In this document: piece after piece, positions 24,893-33,369 of the stretch | Layout: each line of letters begins with the position of its first letter | Position numbering within the stretch: the stretch's first letter is position 1 | Origin: Candidatus Thalassarchaeum betae | GTDB lineage: Archaea; Thermoplasmatota; Poseidoniia; Poseidoniales; Thalassarchaeaceae | Direction of reading: 5' to 3' | Assembly (NCBI GenBank): GCA_003193925.1 | Contig: PSPG01000007.1 | Coordinates: 1 to 64,000 of the forward strand | Length of the DNA: 64,000 nucleotides | The notes under the pieces: generated by a model | The model's input: only the letters and a program-made list of their open reading frames with translations | Databases searched by the model: none | What the model was told of the DNA's origin: nothing | Position numbers and translations under genes: made by a program

Positions 24893-26194
24893 TTGGAGAG
24901 CGTGGCTGAAGTCAGTTACTTCGGACGGCTGAGGCAGTTCAGCCGCAATGCGAGGCTGTACCTGCTCCACATCATCGGGATGGACCTCATCCACGGGGCG
25001 TGGGAGGTCCTGTTCAACCTCTACCTGCTAGCAGTGGGGTTCGATGTCAGGTTCGTCGGAATCAGGATAGCGGTACTCGGGATCGCCGGCGCTCTGGCTT
25101 CGGTTCCCGCGGGCCGTCTCGCAGACCGCATTGACCGCAAATGGGGATTCATCATCGGCGATGGCGGCGGGGCGGTTTGCGCCTTGGTCCTCATCATGTC
25201 AACTGACGCGACAATGATCCTTGCCTTCTCGGCCGTCTCGGCCTGCTTCAGCGCTCTGCATCGCGTGACCGAGTCGCCGTTCATGGCCGAGAACTCGGAG
25301 CCCGAGGAGAGGATACACTTGTTCAGCGTGGAGCAGGGACTGTCCACCCTTGCTGCTATGGCCGGGGCCCTGATCGCAGGGTTCCTTCCAAGGTACCTGA
25401 TGAGCTCGGAGGGCATGACTCTGATCGAGGCATATCGCTGGGCTGTCCATATCGGAATCGCCTGGTGGTTCCTTTCGCTGATACCGGCTATCATGCTCAG
25501 GAGGTACGTCTCGGAGGAGGTGGCCCGAGCCAGAGCCGAGGTCGAGCAGGAGAAGCGCGGCGGTTGGCTGTCTGCGATACGGACCCCGAAGACGGTGTAC
25601 CACTTCGTCGTGATCGGCACCCTGCTCTCCCTAGGAGGGGGCTTCGTGCTCCGTTTGGCGAACATCTTCTTCCACTACGACCTGCATGCGCAAGAGCACC
25701 AAATCGGCATGGTGTTCGCAGCGGGCTCGTTCTTCTTAGCCATCGGTGCCTTCGCCGTGCCTCTTGTCGTAGAGAGGCTGGGGGAGGTGGCCACGATCGT
25801 GTGGACGAGGTTCGCGGCAGTCCCGTTCATCCTTCTGATCGGGTACGCACCGGAACTCGCCACGCCAGAGACAGTGGTCTCGCTGGCTGGTCTGGCTTGG
25901 GTTCTGAGAACCACGCTGTTCAATATGTCAGGCCCGGCGTTCGAAGCCTTCAGCATGGGTCAACTGCATCCCACTGAGAGAGCGACCTACATCGGCATCT
26001 CGCACCTGTTCGGAAGCGCTATGGTTGCTGTCGGAGGCTATCTGGGGGCCGTCCTGATGGACAGCGGGGACTTCCGCACGCCATTCCTCGTGATGGCGGT
26101 GCTGTACGCCATCTCGACTGCGTTGTTCATGCGCTGGTTCAAGGGCGCTCCGGGCCTTTCGGACCCGAGCAGCCTACGGGAATCAGTCCGTTAG
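24893..26194 (+). CDS. MFS transporter
   Basis: A 433-residue membrane protein with about 12 hydrophobic helices in two halves. [14 protein letters not shown] between helices 2 and 3 is the MFS loop motif A. A central cytoplasmic loop ([15 protein letters not shown]) divides the halves, and [12 protein letters not shown] is typical of the second. The substrate is unknown; drug or metabolite export is the usual default. TTG start with AGGTGAGAG Shine-Dalgarno. Its last 12 bases overlap the opposing radA gene. Confidence 0.85.
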   Translation: MESVAEVSYFGRLRQFSRNARLYLLHIIGMDLIHGAWEVLFNLYLLAVGFDVRFVGIRIAVLGIAGALASVPAGRLADRIDRKWGFIIGDGGGAVCALVLIMSTDATMILAFSAVSACFSALHRVTESPFMAENSEPEERIHLFSVEQGLSTLAAMAGALIAGFLPRYLMSSEGMTLIEAYRWAVHIGIAWWFLSLIPAIMLRRYVSEEVARARAEVEQEKRGGWLSAIRTPKTVYHFVVIGTLLSLGGGFVLRLANIFFHYDLHAQEHQIGMVFAAGSFFLAIGAFAVPLVVERLGEVATIVWTRFAAVPFILLIGYAPELATPETVVSLAGLAWVLRTTLFNMSGPAFEAFSMGQLHPTERATYIGISHLFGSAMVAVGGYLGAVLMDSGDFRTPFLVMAVLYAISTALFMRWFKGAPGLSDPSSLRESVR

Positions 26195-27184
26195 GCCCTC
26201 GGATGTCACGGTGAAGACCGCCTCGCCATCAGGCAGGTTGGGGCTGTCGACAAGGCGGGCTATGCGTCGGCCCCCCTTCGACTTCCTGAGGTACAAGCGG
26301 AATGTGCTGGCGTGTGCGACGATGTGGCCGCCAATCGCCCTAGTGGGGTCCCCCCACATGGAATCGGGCTTCGACATGACCTGGTTGGTAACCAGAATCA
26401 GAGCGTTCTGGACGTCTGCCAGCTGCTTGAGTTCCTTCATGTGGCGGTTGAGTTTCTGCTGCCTCGGAGCGAGCATGCCGCGGCCGATGTACTCGGCCCG
26501 GAAGTGACTCGTCAGCGAGTCGACGATGACCAGCTTGACGTCTATGTTCTTCGACATCCTCTTGATCTCGTCAACGAGAAGGGTCTGGTGCGCTGAATTG
26601 TACGCGCGGGCAACGTGGATCCTGTCAAGCGCGTCCTGCGGGTCGATGCCGACCCCTTCGGCCATCTGCGCTATGCGCTCGGGCCTGAACGTGTCCTCGG
26701 TGTCGATGTAGAACACCTCGCCATCGAGGCCTCCCTGGTCGAGAGGCAGGATCGTGTTGACGGCGAGCTGGAGCGCAATCTGGGTCTTTCCGCTGCCGAA
26801 CTCACCGTACACCTCGACGATGGCCTGAGTCTCGAATCCCCCCCCCAGCAACTCGTCCAGGGAGGAGGAGCCGGAAGTCAGTTTCTTCACCCGTCGGCGA
26901 CGATCCAGCAGGGCTTTGCCGCTGATGAAACCGCCGATGTTGGCTATCTTCTTGGCGCCCGCGATGATCTTGGCGGCGACGGCCTCGCCCAACTCGGCCT
27001 GCTCAGCCAGCTCCACCGGGCTCATCACCGCTATCGCGAGCAACTCCTCGAATCCGGCCTCACGCAGTTTCTCCGCGGTCGCGGGACCCACTCCTGGGAG
27101 ATCCTCTATCGTGTTCTCCGGCTCATCCACGTCAATCACTACCTCCTCTTCCTTTACACTCTCACTTGCAGTCTTCTTGGTCAC
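26183..27184 (-). CDS. radA: DNA repair and recombination protein RadA
   Basis: About 333 residues, the archaeal Rad51/RecA-family recombinase that forms filaments on single-stranded DNA and catalyses strand exchange. An N-terminal helix-hairpin-helix domain ([20 protein letters not shown]) is followed by the ATPase core: Walker [27 protein letters not shown], Walker [16 protein letters not shown], and the L2/DNA-binding loop region [11 protein letters not shown] with [11 protein letters not shown] start at GTG 27184 (VTKKTASES), because AGGTGAGAG sits immediately upstream; an open frame continues 16 codons further without a convincing signal. Convergent overlap of 12 bases with the MFS gene. 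Confidence 0.97.
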   Translation of the reverse strand: MTKKTASESVKEEEVVIDVDEPENTIEDLPGVGPATAEKLREAGFEELLAIAVMSPVELAEQAELGEAVAAKIIAGAKKIANIGGFISGKALLDRRRRVKKLTSGSSSLDELLGGGFETQAIVEVYGEFGSGKTQIALQLAVNTILPLDQGGLDGEVFYIDTEDTFRPERIAQMAEGVGIDPQDALDRIHVARAYNSAHQTLLVDEIKRMSKNIDVKLVIVDSLTSHFRAEYIGRGMLAPRQQKLNRHMKELKQLADVQNALILVTNQVMSKPDSMWGDPTRAIGGHIVAHASTFRLYLRKSKGGRRIARLVDSPNLPDGEAVFTVTSEGLTD

Positions 27185-27322
27185 TTCTCTCACCTGTATG
27201 GCCGATATCGGGCTTCGATAGTATTTGAACAAACGATGGACCCCCTAGGGCGGTTGAAAGTGCTTCACACTGCGTACTTCCTAGGAGTGCGGCATTTTTC
27301 ACTTTCAGTTCAGATTCGTTCG

Positions 27323-27400
27323 TGGTAGCGGATGGTGGATTTGAACCACCGGTCTCCGGGTTATGAGCCCGACGAGATAACCTGGCTACTCCAACCCGCT
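27323..27400 (-). tRNA. initiator tRNA-Met (anticodon CAT)
   Basis: On the minus strand the acceptor AGCGGGT pairs with ATCCGCT, discriminator A27326, encoded CCA at 27323-27325. The anticodon loop is CTCATAA. The anticodon stem carries three consecutive G:C pairs (GGG/CCC) and the acceptor has A1:U72; both are initiator hallmarks, which distinguishes it from elongator tRNA-Met. No intron. Confidence 0.95.
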
Positions 27401-27423
27401 TCGGACCCGCCGTAAACGGTTGG

Positions 27424-27430
27424 TTATATG
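27424..27430. promoter_or_regulatory. TATA box shared by initiator tRNA-Met and the pyrC side
   Basis: TTATATG (CATATAA on the minus strand) is 24-30 bases upstream of the tRNA 5' end (27400), a standard archaeal distance. On the plus strand the same box would place a start near 27455, just before the mini-ORF and pyrC. Only one AT-rich element exists in the 115-base divergent spacer. Confidence 0.65.
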
Positions 27431-27456
27431 AACAGCACCTTAGACGGAGGGAAGGC

Positions 27457-27534
27457 ATGAGCGCGCATACGAACAGTCATGGGACTTCTCGCGCCGCAGC
27501 CTTTCAGGTGAGAGCGTGGCCGGGGACCTGCTGA
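27457..27534 (+). CDS. possible 25-codon upstream ORF overlapping the pyrC start
   Basis: ATG 27457 is preceded by a textbook GGAGGG (27446-27451) with 5-base spacing and also lies at the expected leaderless distance from the TTATATG box. The frame encodes 25 residues (MSAHTNSHGTSRAAAFQ...) and stops at 27532-27534, 16 bases into pyrC in another frame. No homology is evident. It could be a regulatory leader or chance; translating it would cover the pyrC Shine-Dalgarno. Confidence 0.3.
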   Translation: MSAHTNSHGTSRAAAFQVRAWPGTC

Positions 27535-28889
27535 TTCGCAATTCTGTGATGATAGTGGGTGGGCGTGCCGTTGACGGCGATATGCGGGTGGTCGACGGGC
27601 TCATCGGCAGCATCGCTCCTGGAGGCGGTCTCGAGCCCCGCGACGGCGAGTTGGTCATCGATGGCGATGGCTTGCACCTGCTACCCGGCGCCATCGACCC
27701 GCAAGTGCATTTCCGCGAGCCCGGGCAGCCGGAGAAGGAGGATATCGAAAGCGGCAGCAGGGCCGCTGCTGCTGGGGGGGTCACTGCCTTCCTCGACATG
27801 CCGAACAATGTCCCCATCGCGACCAGCATGGCTGCGATGCGGGACAAGCTAGACTCGGCCGCGCGCACCGCGGTGACTCATCACGGGTTCTTCATCGGGG
27901 CCACGCCAAACAACGTCAGCGAACTACAGGCAGCGGTAGGGTCCCCCGATGCGCCCTCGCCGAGCGCCGGCATCTGCGGAATAAAGGTCTTCATGGGGAG
28001 CAGCACGGGCGACCTGCTGGTCCACGAGCAGCAGCACCTGGAGGGCATCTTCGCTGGCACGGCGGGCATCATCGCGGTGCACGCCGAGGACGAGGACAGG
28101 CTCAACACGCGCAAGCCGGACTACGAGGACAGGACCGACGTCGCCGCGCATGCCGAGTGGCGGGACAGCGAGACCGCGTTCATCGCGACCCAGCGCGCCG
28201 CTGGGCTCGCCAATGACCATGGGCACAAGCTGCATGTCCTTCACCTGACCAGTGCACTGGAGGCAGACTGGCTGGCGAGCAACAAGGGCAGCCTGATTAC
28301 CACTGAGGTCTGCCCCCAGCACCTCACTTTCGACGACAGCGACGTGGCCGAGCGTGGCACCCGCCTGGTGATGAACCCGCCAATCAGGTACGCGGGGGAC
28401 CGTGAGACGCTATGGCGCCGGCTCAAGGACGGCACCATCGACTGCATCGCCACCGATCACGCACCCCACACCCTCGACAACAAGGCCCTCGGCTTCCCCC
28501 ACGCCCACGCCGGGATGCCCGGGGTGGAGAGCTCGTTGCCGCTGATGCTGACTCACGCGGCCGACGGGAGGTGCAGCGTCGCTGATGTGGCCCGCTGGAT
28601 GTGCGAGGGACCCGCACGCGTGTACGGGATGAGGGGCAAGGGCCGGCTCGAGGAGGGCATGGACGCCGATCTCGTGCTCGTCGACATGGAGACCCGCAGG
28701 TCCTTCTGCGACGCAGACACCTGGACGCGGGTCGGCTGGACAGCTCTCGACGGGATGTCGTTGATAGGCTGGCCGATGTTCACCATCGTGGACGGCGAGG
28801 TCGTCCATTCGCGTGATGCGGGCGGGCCTCTGCGCGGAAACGCGGTCGCTTCACCCGGCTCAGTCGGGCGGGCTCTGGAATTCTCCTAA
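27516..28889 (+). CDS. pyrC: dihydroorotase (amidohydrolase family)
   Basis: A 457-residue enzyme closing carbamoyl-aspartate to dihydroorotate in pyrimidine synthesis. PGAIDPQVHFREPG is the first metal motif, GIKVFMGSS carries the lysine that becomes carboxylated, and HAEDED, LHLTSA and CIATDHAPHT supply further ligands. In the first motif Gln occupies the place of the first His of HxH, a variant seen in one dihydroorotase branch as I recall; related hydantoinase-like functions cannot be excluded. GTG start with AGGTGAGAG immediately before. The TAA stop abuts the opposing lipoprotein gene's stop without a spacer. Confidence 0.85.
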   Translation: MAGDLLIRNSVMIVGGRAVDGDMRVVDGLIGSIAPGGGLEPRDGELVIDGDGLHLLPGAIDPQVHFREPGQPEKEDIESGSRAAAAGGVTAFLDMPNNVPIATSMAAMRDKLDSAARTAVTHHGFFIGATPNNVSELQAAVGSPDAPSPSAGICGIKVFMGSSTGDLLVHEQQHLEGIFAGTAGIIAVHAEDEDRLNTRKPDYEDRTDVAAHAEWRDSETAFIATQRAAGLANDHGHKLHVLHLTSALEADWLASNKGSLITTEVCPQHLTFDDSDVAERGTRLVMNPPIRYAGDRETLWRRLKDGTIDCIATDHAPHTLDNKALGFPHAHAGMPGVESSLPLMLTHAADGRCSVADVARWMCEGPARVYGMRGKGRLEEGMDADLVLVDMETRRSFCDADTWTRVGWTALDGMSLIGWPMFTIVDGEVVHSRDAGGPLRGNAVASPGSVGRALEFS

Positions 28890-31331
28890 TCAGCCTTCTA
28901 CGGTTGCCGAGTCCTGGTCTTCCTCACCGGGATCTTCCTCGCCGTCATCGACTTTGGCTTCCTCGTCGTCATCCTCGTAGTAGTAGGTCTCGGGAGTCTC
29001 GTAGCCGGGAAGTTCGAGCTCGACCATGAGCTCGAGGTTGTCGGTCCTGTGGACCGAGGCGCCGGCGGTGGAGAAGGCGTAGACGTAGTCGCCCATGAAG
29101 ATGGAGCGTCGGATGCTGGTGGAGCCGCCCCACCAGCCCGAGAGGCCGTCCTCGTTGTAGAAGTCGGAGTGGTTGACCATGCCGTGGATGCCGAGGGTGC
29201 CGTTCTCGGCGTCGACGTCGATCAATTGCAGGGTGGAGGCGAACTCGTAGCCCGAGTAGGTGTAGACGCGGCCGTCGATCTCTACTTGGTCGTACGTGTA
29301 TCGATAGGTGGAGAGCGGTACAGCGAGCAGTTGCTCGGGCGCCCAGTAGGTGAACGCCTTGTGCTCGTAGGTGGCCTCGGAGTAGGACCACGACCAGCCG
29401 CAGCTCCACTCGTCGCAGTTCTCGTCCTCGTAGCCAGGCGAGAGCGGCAGGGCGTCAGCGAGGACCGGGTTGGTCGGGTCGCTGACGTCGAAGAGCGAGA
29501 TCTGGGTCACGGACCAGTCGAGCCCGAGTCCGTCCGGGCCTGGCCCGATGCCAATGGTCAGGAGCGTGTCGGCGTCGATCGGGTGGATGTAGGTGGAGAC
29601 GCCGGGGATCTCGAGCTCGCCGAGGATCTCGGGGTCGGTTGGGTCAGAGAGGTCGATGACCCACAGCGGGTCCATGTTGCGGAAGGTCACGAGGTAGGCG
29701 CGGTCGCCCACGAAGCGGGCGCTCCAGATGCGCTCTCCGGCGGCGATGTCGCCGACGTGGCCAATCTCCACAAGCTCCGAGGTCTCGTCCTCGCAGCCCT
29801 CGGGAATCATGCACTCGGTGGCTGCGAGCGTGAACACGTTGTTCGTCGGCCCGGTCCACTCCTCGGTCTCGAGCCACCAGCGGCCCCAGGCGTCCTGGGT
29901 GGTAGCCACGCGGATGATGCCGTTGAGCTCAGAGAGCGAGAACTGGTCCTGCACCGTACCGTCGACCCTGCCAGATGCGACGTAGGTGGTCTCAGACGGG
30001 TCACTGATGTCGAAGATGTGAATGTTGGTCGCGTCGTCCCAGCCGGAATTGCGCCAGAACCACCACCAGTCGTTGGCGGGCTCGGCCAGAACCATGACGT
30101 CCTGAGAGGCGTAGACGTGGGCCCAAGACGAGGTGATGTGGTCGACTTCCAAGTCGACGTCGTCGCTGAACATCTGAATCGTCATAATCGTGGTGAAGCC
30201 GCGGCCGGCGCTGTCGGCGCTGGCGGCGAATTCGCTGCAGTCGCCAGAGCTGGTCGGGTGCTGGAACAGGCCCTGCGAGCCGATCTCGTAGATGTGTGGG
30301 GCGAAGTCATCCAGAGTTAGGTCATAGATGATCGCCGTGTTGGATGCTATGGTCTCCTCCATGCTCTCGTTCCAGATTTCCATCCTCTCCTCGTCGCTCT
30401 CGACGTTCCAGTAGTCCTCGGGCAAGTAGACCCAGGTACGCAGTCCCTCGATGTAAGTCCACAGGTGAGTCACCGAGCGGACGGTGCCGTCAACTAGTCG
30501 GGCGGTGTGGTAGTTGCCCTCGACGTAGATCTCGCGCTCCACCAAGGGAGCGGTTCGGTCGCTGACGTCGATGACGGTGTACTTGACTAGGTTCTGCACG
30601 CGCGTGTAGGTGTAGGAGTACTCTTCCTGACCGGGATAACTGACCGTCACCTCCTCGGACATGAACTCCCTGAGGGGGTCGTCCTGGTCGAGGCTCCAGT
30701 AGTAGATAGCCGATGCGACCACGAGCCGGTCTCCGTCGAGCATCATCTGCATCGGATAGCCCTGGATGCTCATGTTCGACTCGAGCGTGAGCTCGCCGAA
30801 CTCTGGCACTCCCATAATCACCAACAGGTTTCCGTTGAGCATGTAGATGTGGTAGCCGTCGGTCTTGAGGAAGTCAGCCTCATCGACGCCCTCCTCCTGG
30901 TTGTTGGTCTCGGAGTACTCGCCCTCGCGACTCGTATCGGCGCTGTTGGATGAGCCGGCGTCGCCGTCTGCGCTGGCCACGGGAGCGCCTTCCATCATCA
31001 CGTCGTCCTCCATCCAGACGCCGCCGCCGCGCCAGACCGGGCCCGCCCAGTGCCAGTAGGACTCCTGGTCGAGCGCGACCAGCATCTCGTTGTTCACGGA
31101 GCCCTGTAGGTCAGCGAGGAGGAGTTCGCACTCGTCGTAGTTGTCGAGGACCGGCGAGGTGCGCTCGCGGGTCGGCAGATCCAGTCCGGGGTACTCCCCC
31201 TCGAGCCAGTCGAGAACGGGGTCGATCACTACGTCGTCGATATCGTCGACAACGTCGTCCATCAGGCCTAGGCAGCCTGAGCTGAGCATCATCACAAGCA
31301 CCAGCATCGTAGCCGTGGGGCTTCTGTTCAT
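28890..31331 (-). CDS. secreted lipoprotein with C-terminal beta-propeller domain
   Basis: About 813 residues. The start MNRSPTATMLVLVMM with LSSGC is a lipoprotein signal peptide (Cys at about residue 20). After an acidic linker (DDVVDDIDDVVID), TNNQEEGVDEADFLKTDGYH is the signature of the Beta_propel (PF09826-type) secreted proteins; repeated blades with VIDLSDPTDPEILGELEIPG and ISLFDVSDPTNP follow. A strongly acidic C-terminal tail (EDDDEEAKVDDGEEDPGEED) ends it. It is held on the outer face of the membrane; the role is unknown. ATG 31331 is chosen because the upstream 27 codons precede the signal peptide. Stop abuts that of pyrC. Confidence 0.87.
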   Translation of the reverse strand: MNRSPTATMLVLVMMLSSGCLGLMDDVVDDIDDVVIDPVLDWLEGEYPGLDLPTRERTSPVLDNYDECELLLADLQGSVNNEMLVALDQESYWHWAGPVWRGGGVWMEDDVMMEGAPVASADGDAGSSNSADTSREGEYSETNNQEEGVDEADFLKTDGYHIYMLNGNLLVIMGVPEFGELTLESNMSIQGYPMQMMLDGDRLVVASAIYYWSLDQDDPLREFMSEEVTVSYPGQEEYSYTYTRVQNLVKYTVIDVSDRTAPLVEREIYVEGNYHTARLVDGTVRSVTHLWTYIEGLRTWVYLPEDYWNVESDEERMEIWNESMEETIASNTAIIYDLTLDDFAPHIYEIGSQGLFQHPTSSGDCSEFAASADSAGRGFTTIMTIQMFSDDVDLEVDHITSSWAHVYASQDVMVLAEPANDWWWFWRNSGWDDATNIHIFDISDPSETTYVASGRVDGTVQDQFSLSELNGIIRVATTQDAWGRWWLETEEWTGPTNNVFTLAATECMIPEGCEDETSELVEIGHVGDIAAGERIWSARFVGDRAYLVTFRNMDPLWVIDLSDPTDPEILGELEIPGVSTYIHPIDADTLLTIGIGPGPDGLGLDWSVTQISLFDVSDPTNPVLADALPLSPGYEDENCDEWSCGWSWSYSEATYEHKAFTYWAPEQLLAVPLSTYRYTYDQVEIDGRVYTYSGYEFASTLQLIDVDAENGTLGIHGMVNHSDFYNEDGLSGWWGGSTSIRRSIFMGDYVYAFSTAGASVHRTDNLELMVELELPGYETPETYYYEDDDEEAKVDDGEEDPGEEDQDSATVEG

Positions 31332-31408
31332 GCGGTGGGCGAATCGCTGGACGGATATCAAGCGGTTGGTGAGATGATTGGACAATTGTCCGGCCTCAGG
31401 CCTCGAAT

Positions 31409-31612
31409 TCAAACCATGGGCTCGCGTGGGAAGAACGGGAGAACCAGCGCATTGCGCAGCATTGGGGCAGGGATCGGATCCTCAGTATCCTCCTCCTTCC
31501 GGGTCATGGCGTTCGTCGTTCCAACGTCTCCCTCTTCGGTACCGGAGACGAGGCCTTGCGTGCCGCTCAGGAAAATCAGCGCGGCGATGTGTAGGTCCAG
31601 GTTTCGGTCCAT
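31409..31612 (-). CDS. small secreted protein sharing promoter and signal peptide with the dockerin protein
   Basis: A 67-residue frame starting MDRNLDLHIAALIFLSGTQG. Its first 36 residues match the start of the double-dockerin protein at 33999 (MDRTVDLTIAALIFLAGTAG) at most positions, then the sequences diverge (TRKEEDTEDPIPAP...). The upstream 45 bases also match, including CTTATG 26-31 bases before ATG in both. There is no dockerin or other domain. It may be a truncated paralogue or a short secreted peptide. It lies between the beta-propeller lipoprotein and pcm, both on the minus strand. Confidence 0.55.
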   Translation of the reverse strand: MDRNLDLHIAALIFLSGTQGLVSGTEEGDVGTTNAMTRKEEDTEDPIPAPMLRNALVLPFFPREPMV

Positions 31613-31637
31613 GAACAGCAATCATCTGCATACCCGA

Positions 31638-31643
31638 CATAAG
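31638..31643 (-). promoter_or_regulatory. CTTATG promoter box of the 67-aa secreted protein
   Basis: CTTATGTC on the minus strand, 26-31 bases before ATG 31612. The element and spacing are identical to those before ATG 33999 (box at 34025-34030). Confidence 0.55.
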
Positions 31644-31671
31644 CGGCTTGGGTCCATGAGTCACTCTTGCA

Positions 31672-32310
31672 TCAACTCCCGACCAAAGGCACGAAGCGGA
31701 CGCCGCATACGTCGCTTCGGTGCAGTGCGCCGTCCTTCTCCTGCCACTTCGCCAGACGCTGCCTCCTCCACCTGCCTATAGGTGCCACTATGGTGCCGCC
31801 AGGGGTTATCTGCTCGGGCCACGCCGCGGGCAGTCTCTTGGCGCAGGCGGCTGCGATGATCGCTTCGTACGGAGCGTGCTCGATCAGGCCCGTCTGCCCG
31901 TTGGCTGCTCTCAGCGAAGCAGGGGTGAGATCCAGTTCCTCCAGAGTCGTCCTCGAGGCCTCGGCGAGCTTCGGCAGAATCTCGATCGCGTGCACCTCTA
32001 GGCCCATGTGGACGAGAATGGCGGTCTGGTAGCCGGAGCCCGAGCCGATCTCGAGCACCTTGGCCCCCTCTTCGAGTTCGCTCAGGAGGCTGCTCATCAT
32101 CGCGACGATATACGGCTGGCTGATGGTCTGGCCGCTACCGATGGGAACGGGGCGGTCGCCGTAAGCCAGCCCGAGCTTGCTCGAAGGCACGAAGCGGTGA
32201 CGGGGAATCTCCCTCATTGCAGCTAGGACGCGCTCGTCGCTGATTCCCCGCGCCACCAGCTGCTTGTCCACCATCGCCTCCCTCTGGGAGCGTATGGCGG
32301 CGTCGCCCAT
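31672..32310 (-). CDS. pcm: protein-L-isoaspartate O-methyltransferase
   Basis: About 212 residues. The enzyme methylates L-isoaspartyl residues formed by ageing of proteins, starting their repair. GQTISQPYIVAMM and the SAM-binding motif VLEIGSGSGYQTAIL are diagnostic, followed by VHAIEI and a PGGTIVAPIG region. Length fits. ATG 32310 (MGDAAIRSQREAMVDKQL) has GAGGTG upstream with 5-6 base spacing; the frame extends further but without family similarity. Divergent from the hydrolase at 32405. Confidence 0.93.
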   Translation of the reverse strand: MGDAAIRSQREAMVDKQLVARGISDERVLAAMREIPRHRFVPSSKLGLAYGDRPVPIGSGQTISQPYIVAMMSSLLSELEEGAKVLEIGSGSGYQTAILVHMGLEVHAIEILPKLAEASRTTLEELDLTPASLRAANGQTGLIEHAPYEAIIAAACAKRLPAAWPEQITPGGTIVAPIGRWRRQRLAKWQEKDGALHRSDVCGVRFVPLVGS

Positions 32311-32404
32311 CGGAGCACCTCTGGGGCGAGTTCCGCGCCTCCGGACTTGACCTTGACGGTGCGAAGTAGAAAGAAAGAAGGGGTCCGGCGATGCACGCAA
32401 GCGC

Positions 32405-33352
32405 ATGGAAGCGCCGCCGAGCCTCGCGGACGGCAGGGTAGGCAAGATCGAATACCCATCGGCCAACCCTTTCGAGATTCATCACATCCTGCGCAAGATG
32501 GACTCGGTGCCGCCCCACCCCGTATTCGGCTCCCTGCTGGTGCCCGAGCACCCGGTCAGCGAGCCAATGCCGTGCGTGGTCGCCATGCACGGGAGCCTGA
32601 ACTGGTGCGGCCACCACCACGAGCACATCGTGGGCTGGCTCGAAGCCGGCTTCGCCGTCTTTAGGGTGCACAGCTTCGACTCGCGCCGCATCTGGTCCAC
32701 GGTCGAGCGCCAGATGAAAGTGACATACGCCATGATGCTGACGGACGTCTTCCAGGCCCTCAGGATGTTATCCACCCACCCAGCGGTAGATCCCACCCGC
32801 ATCGGGATCGCCGGGTGGAGCCTCGGCGGCACGGTCGCCCTGTACTCGGCCTGGGAGCCCATCGCCGAGGCGCTGGCACCCGGCGGCGAGCGCTTTGCAG
32901 CGCATCTCTCCTTCTATCCCGCAGCGCACCTGCGGATGGATGAGCAACGCTGGTCGCAGAGCCCCATCCTGGTACTGCACGGCTCCGAGGACGACTGGGT
33001 TCCGCTGAGCCTGGTCGAGGGGCTGGTCGAGGACATCAGACCGCACGGCGCGAACATCGAGGTTCACGTCTACGAGGGCGCGCAGCACTCGTTCGACTCG
33101 GTCGAGCCGCTGACCTTCGAACCCAAGGCCATCAGGCTGGACGGCCACATGACCGTCCGCATCGACGTGGAGGGCGACATGTCGTCGGAGATCATGCCGG
33201 GCGTGGTTATTCCGCTCAACGAACCCGAAGAGCGGTTGGCGGCCTTCGCGACCGCCCCCAACCTCGGAATCCACAAGGGGGGGCAGTGGACGGCGCGAAG
33301 GCACGCGCTTGGTTACAGCACTGAGTTCTTCCAGAGGAATCTCAGCGTCTAG
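32405..33352 (+). CDS. dienelactone hydrolase-like alpha/beta hydrolase
   Basis: A 315-residue cytosolic serine hydrolase. The oxyanion-side CVVAMHGSLNW, the nucleophile elbow GIAGWSLGGTVA, Asp in LHGSEDDWVP, and His in EGAQHSFDS form the triad. The fold resembles dienelactone hydrolases and acyl-peptide-hydrolase-like domains. The last 70 residues after the triad His are unusually long for the family (about 240). Substrate unknown. It converges on the dockerin gene with a 17-base gap. Confidence 0.82.
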   Translation: MEAPPSLADGRVGKIEYPSANPFEIHHILRKMDSVPPHPVFGSLLVPEHPVSEPMPCVVAMHGSLNWCGHHHEHIVGWLEAGFAVFRVHSFDSRRIWSTVERQMKVTYAMMLTDVFQALRMLSTHPAVDPTRIGIAGWSLGGTVALYSAWEPIAEALAPGGERFAAHLSFYPAAHLRMDEQRWSQSPILVLHGSEDDWVPLSLVEGLVEDIRPHGANIEVHVYEGAQHSFDSVEPLTFEPKAIRLDGHMTVRIDVEGDMSSEIMPGVVIPLNEPEERLAAFATAPNLGIHKGGQWTARRHALGYSTEFFQRNLSV

Positions 33353-33369
33353 TGGTGGCTCGTCCCGCC

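Noticed and set aside
27323-27400. Elongator tRNA-Met
   Set aside because: A1:U72 and three G:C pairs in the anticodon stem indicate the initiator.
29049-30320. 423-codon open frame on the plus strand
   Set aside because: It lies wholly antisense to the beta-propeller lipoprotein, whose strand has clear family motifs; the frame is Val/Asp/Gly-rich shadow coding typical of GC-rich DNA.
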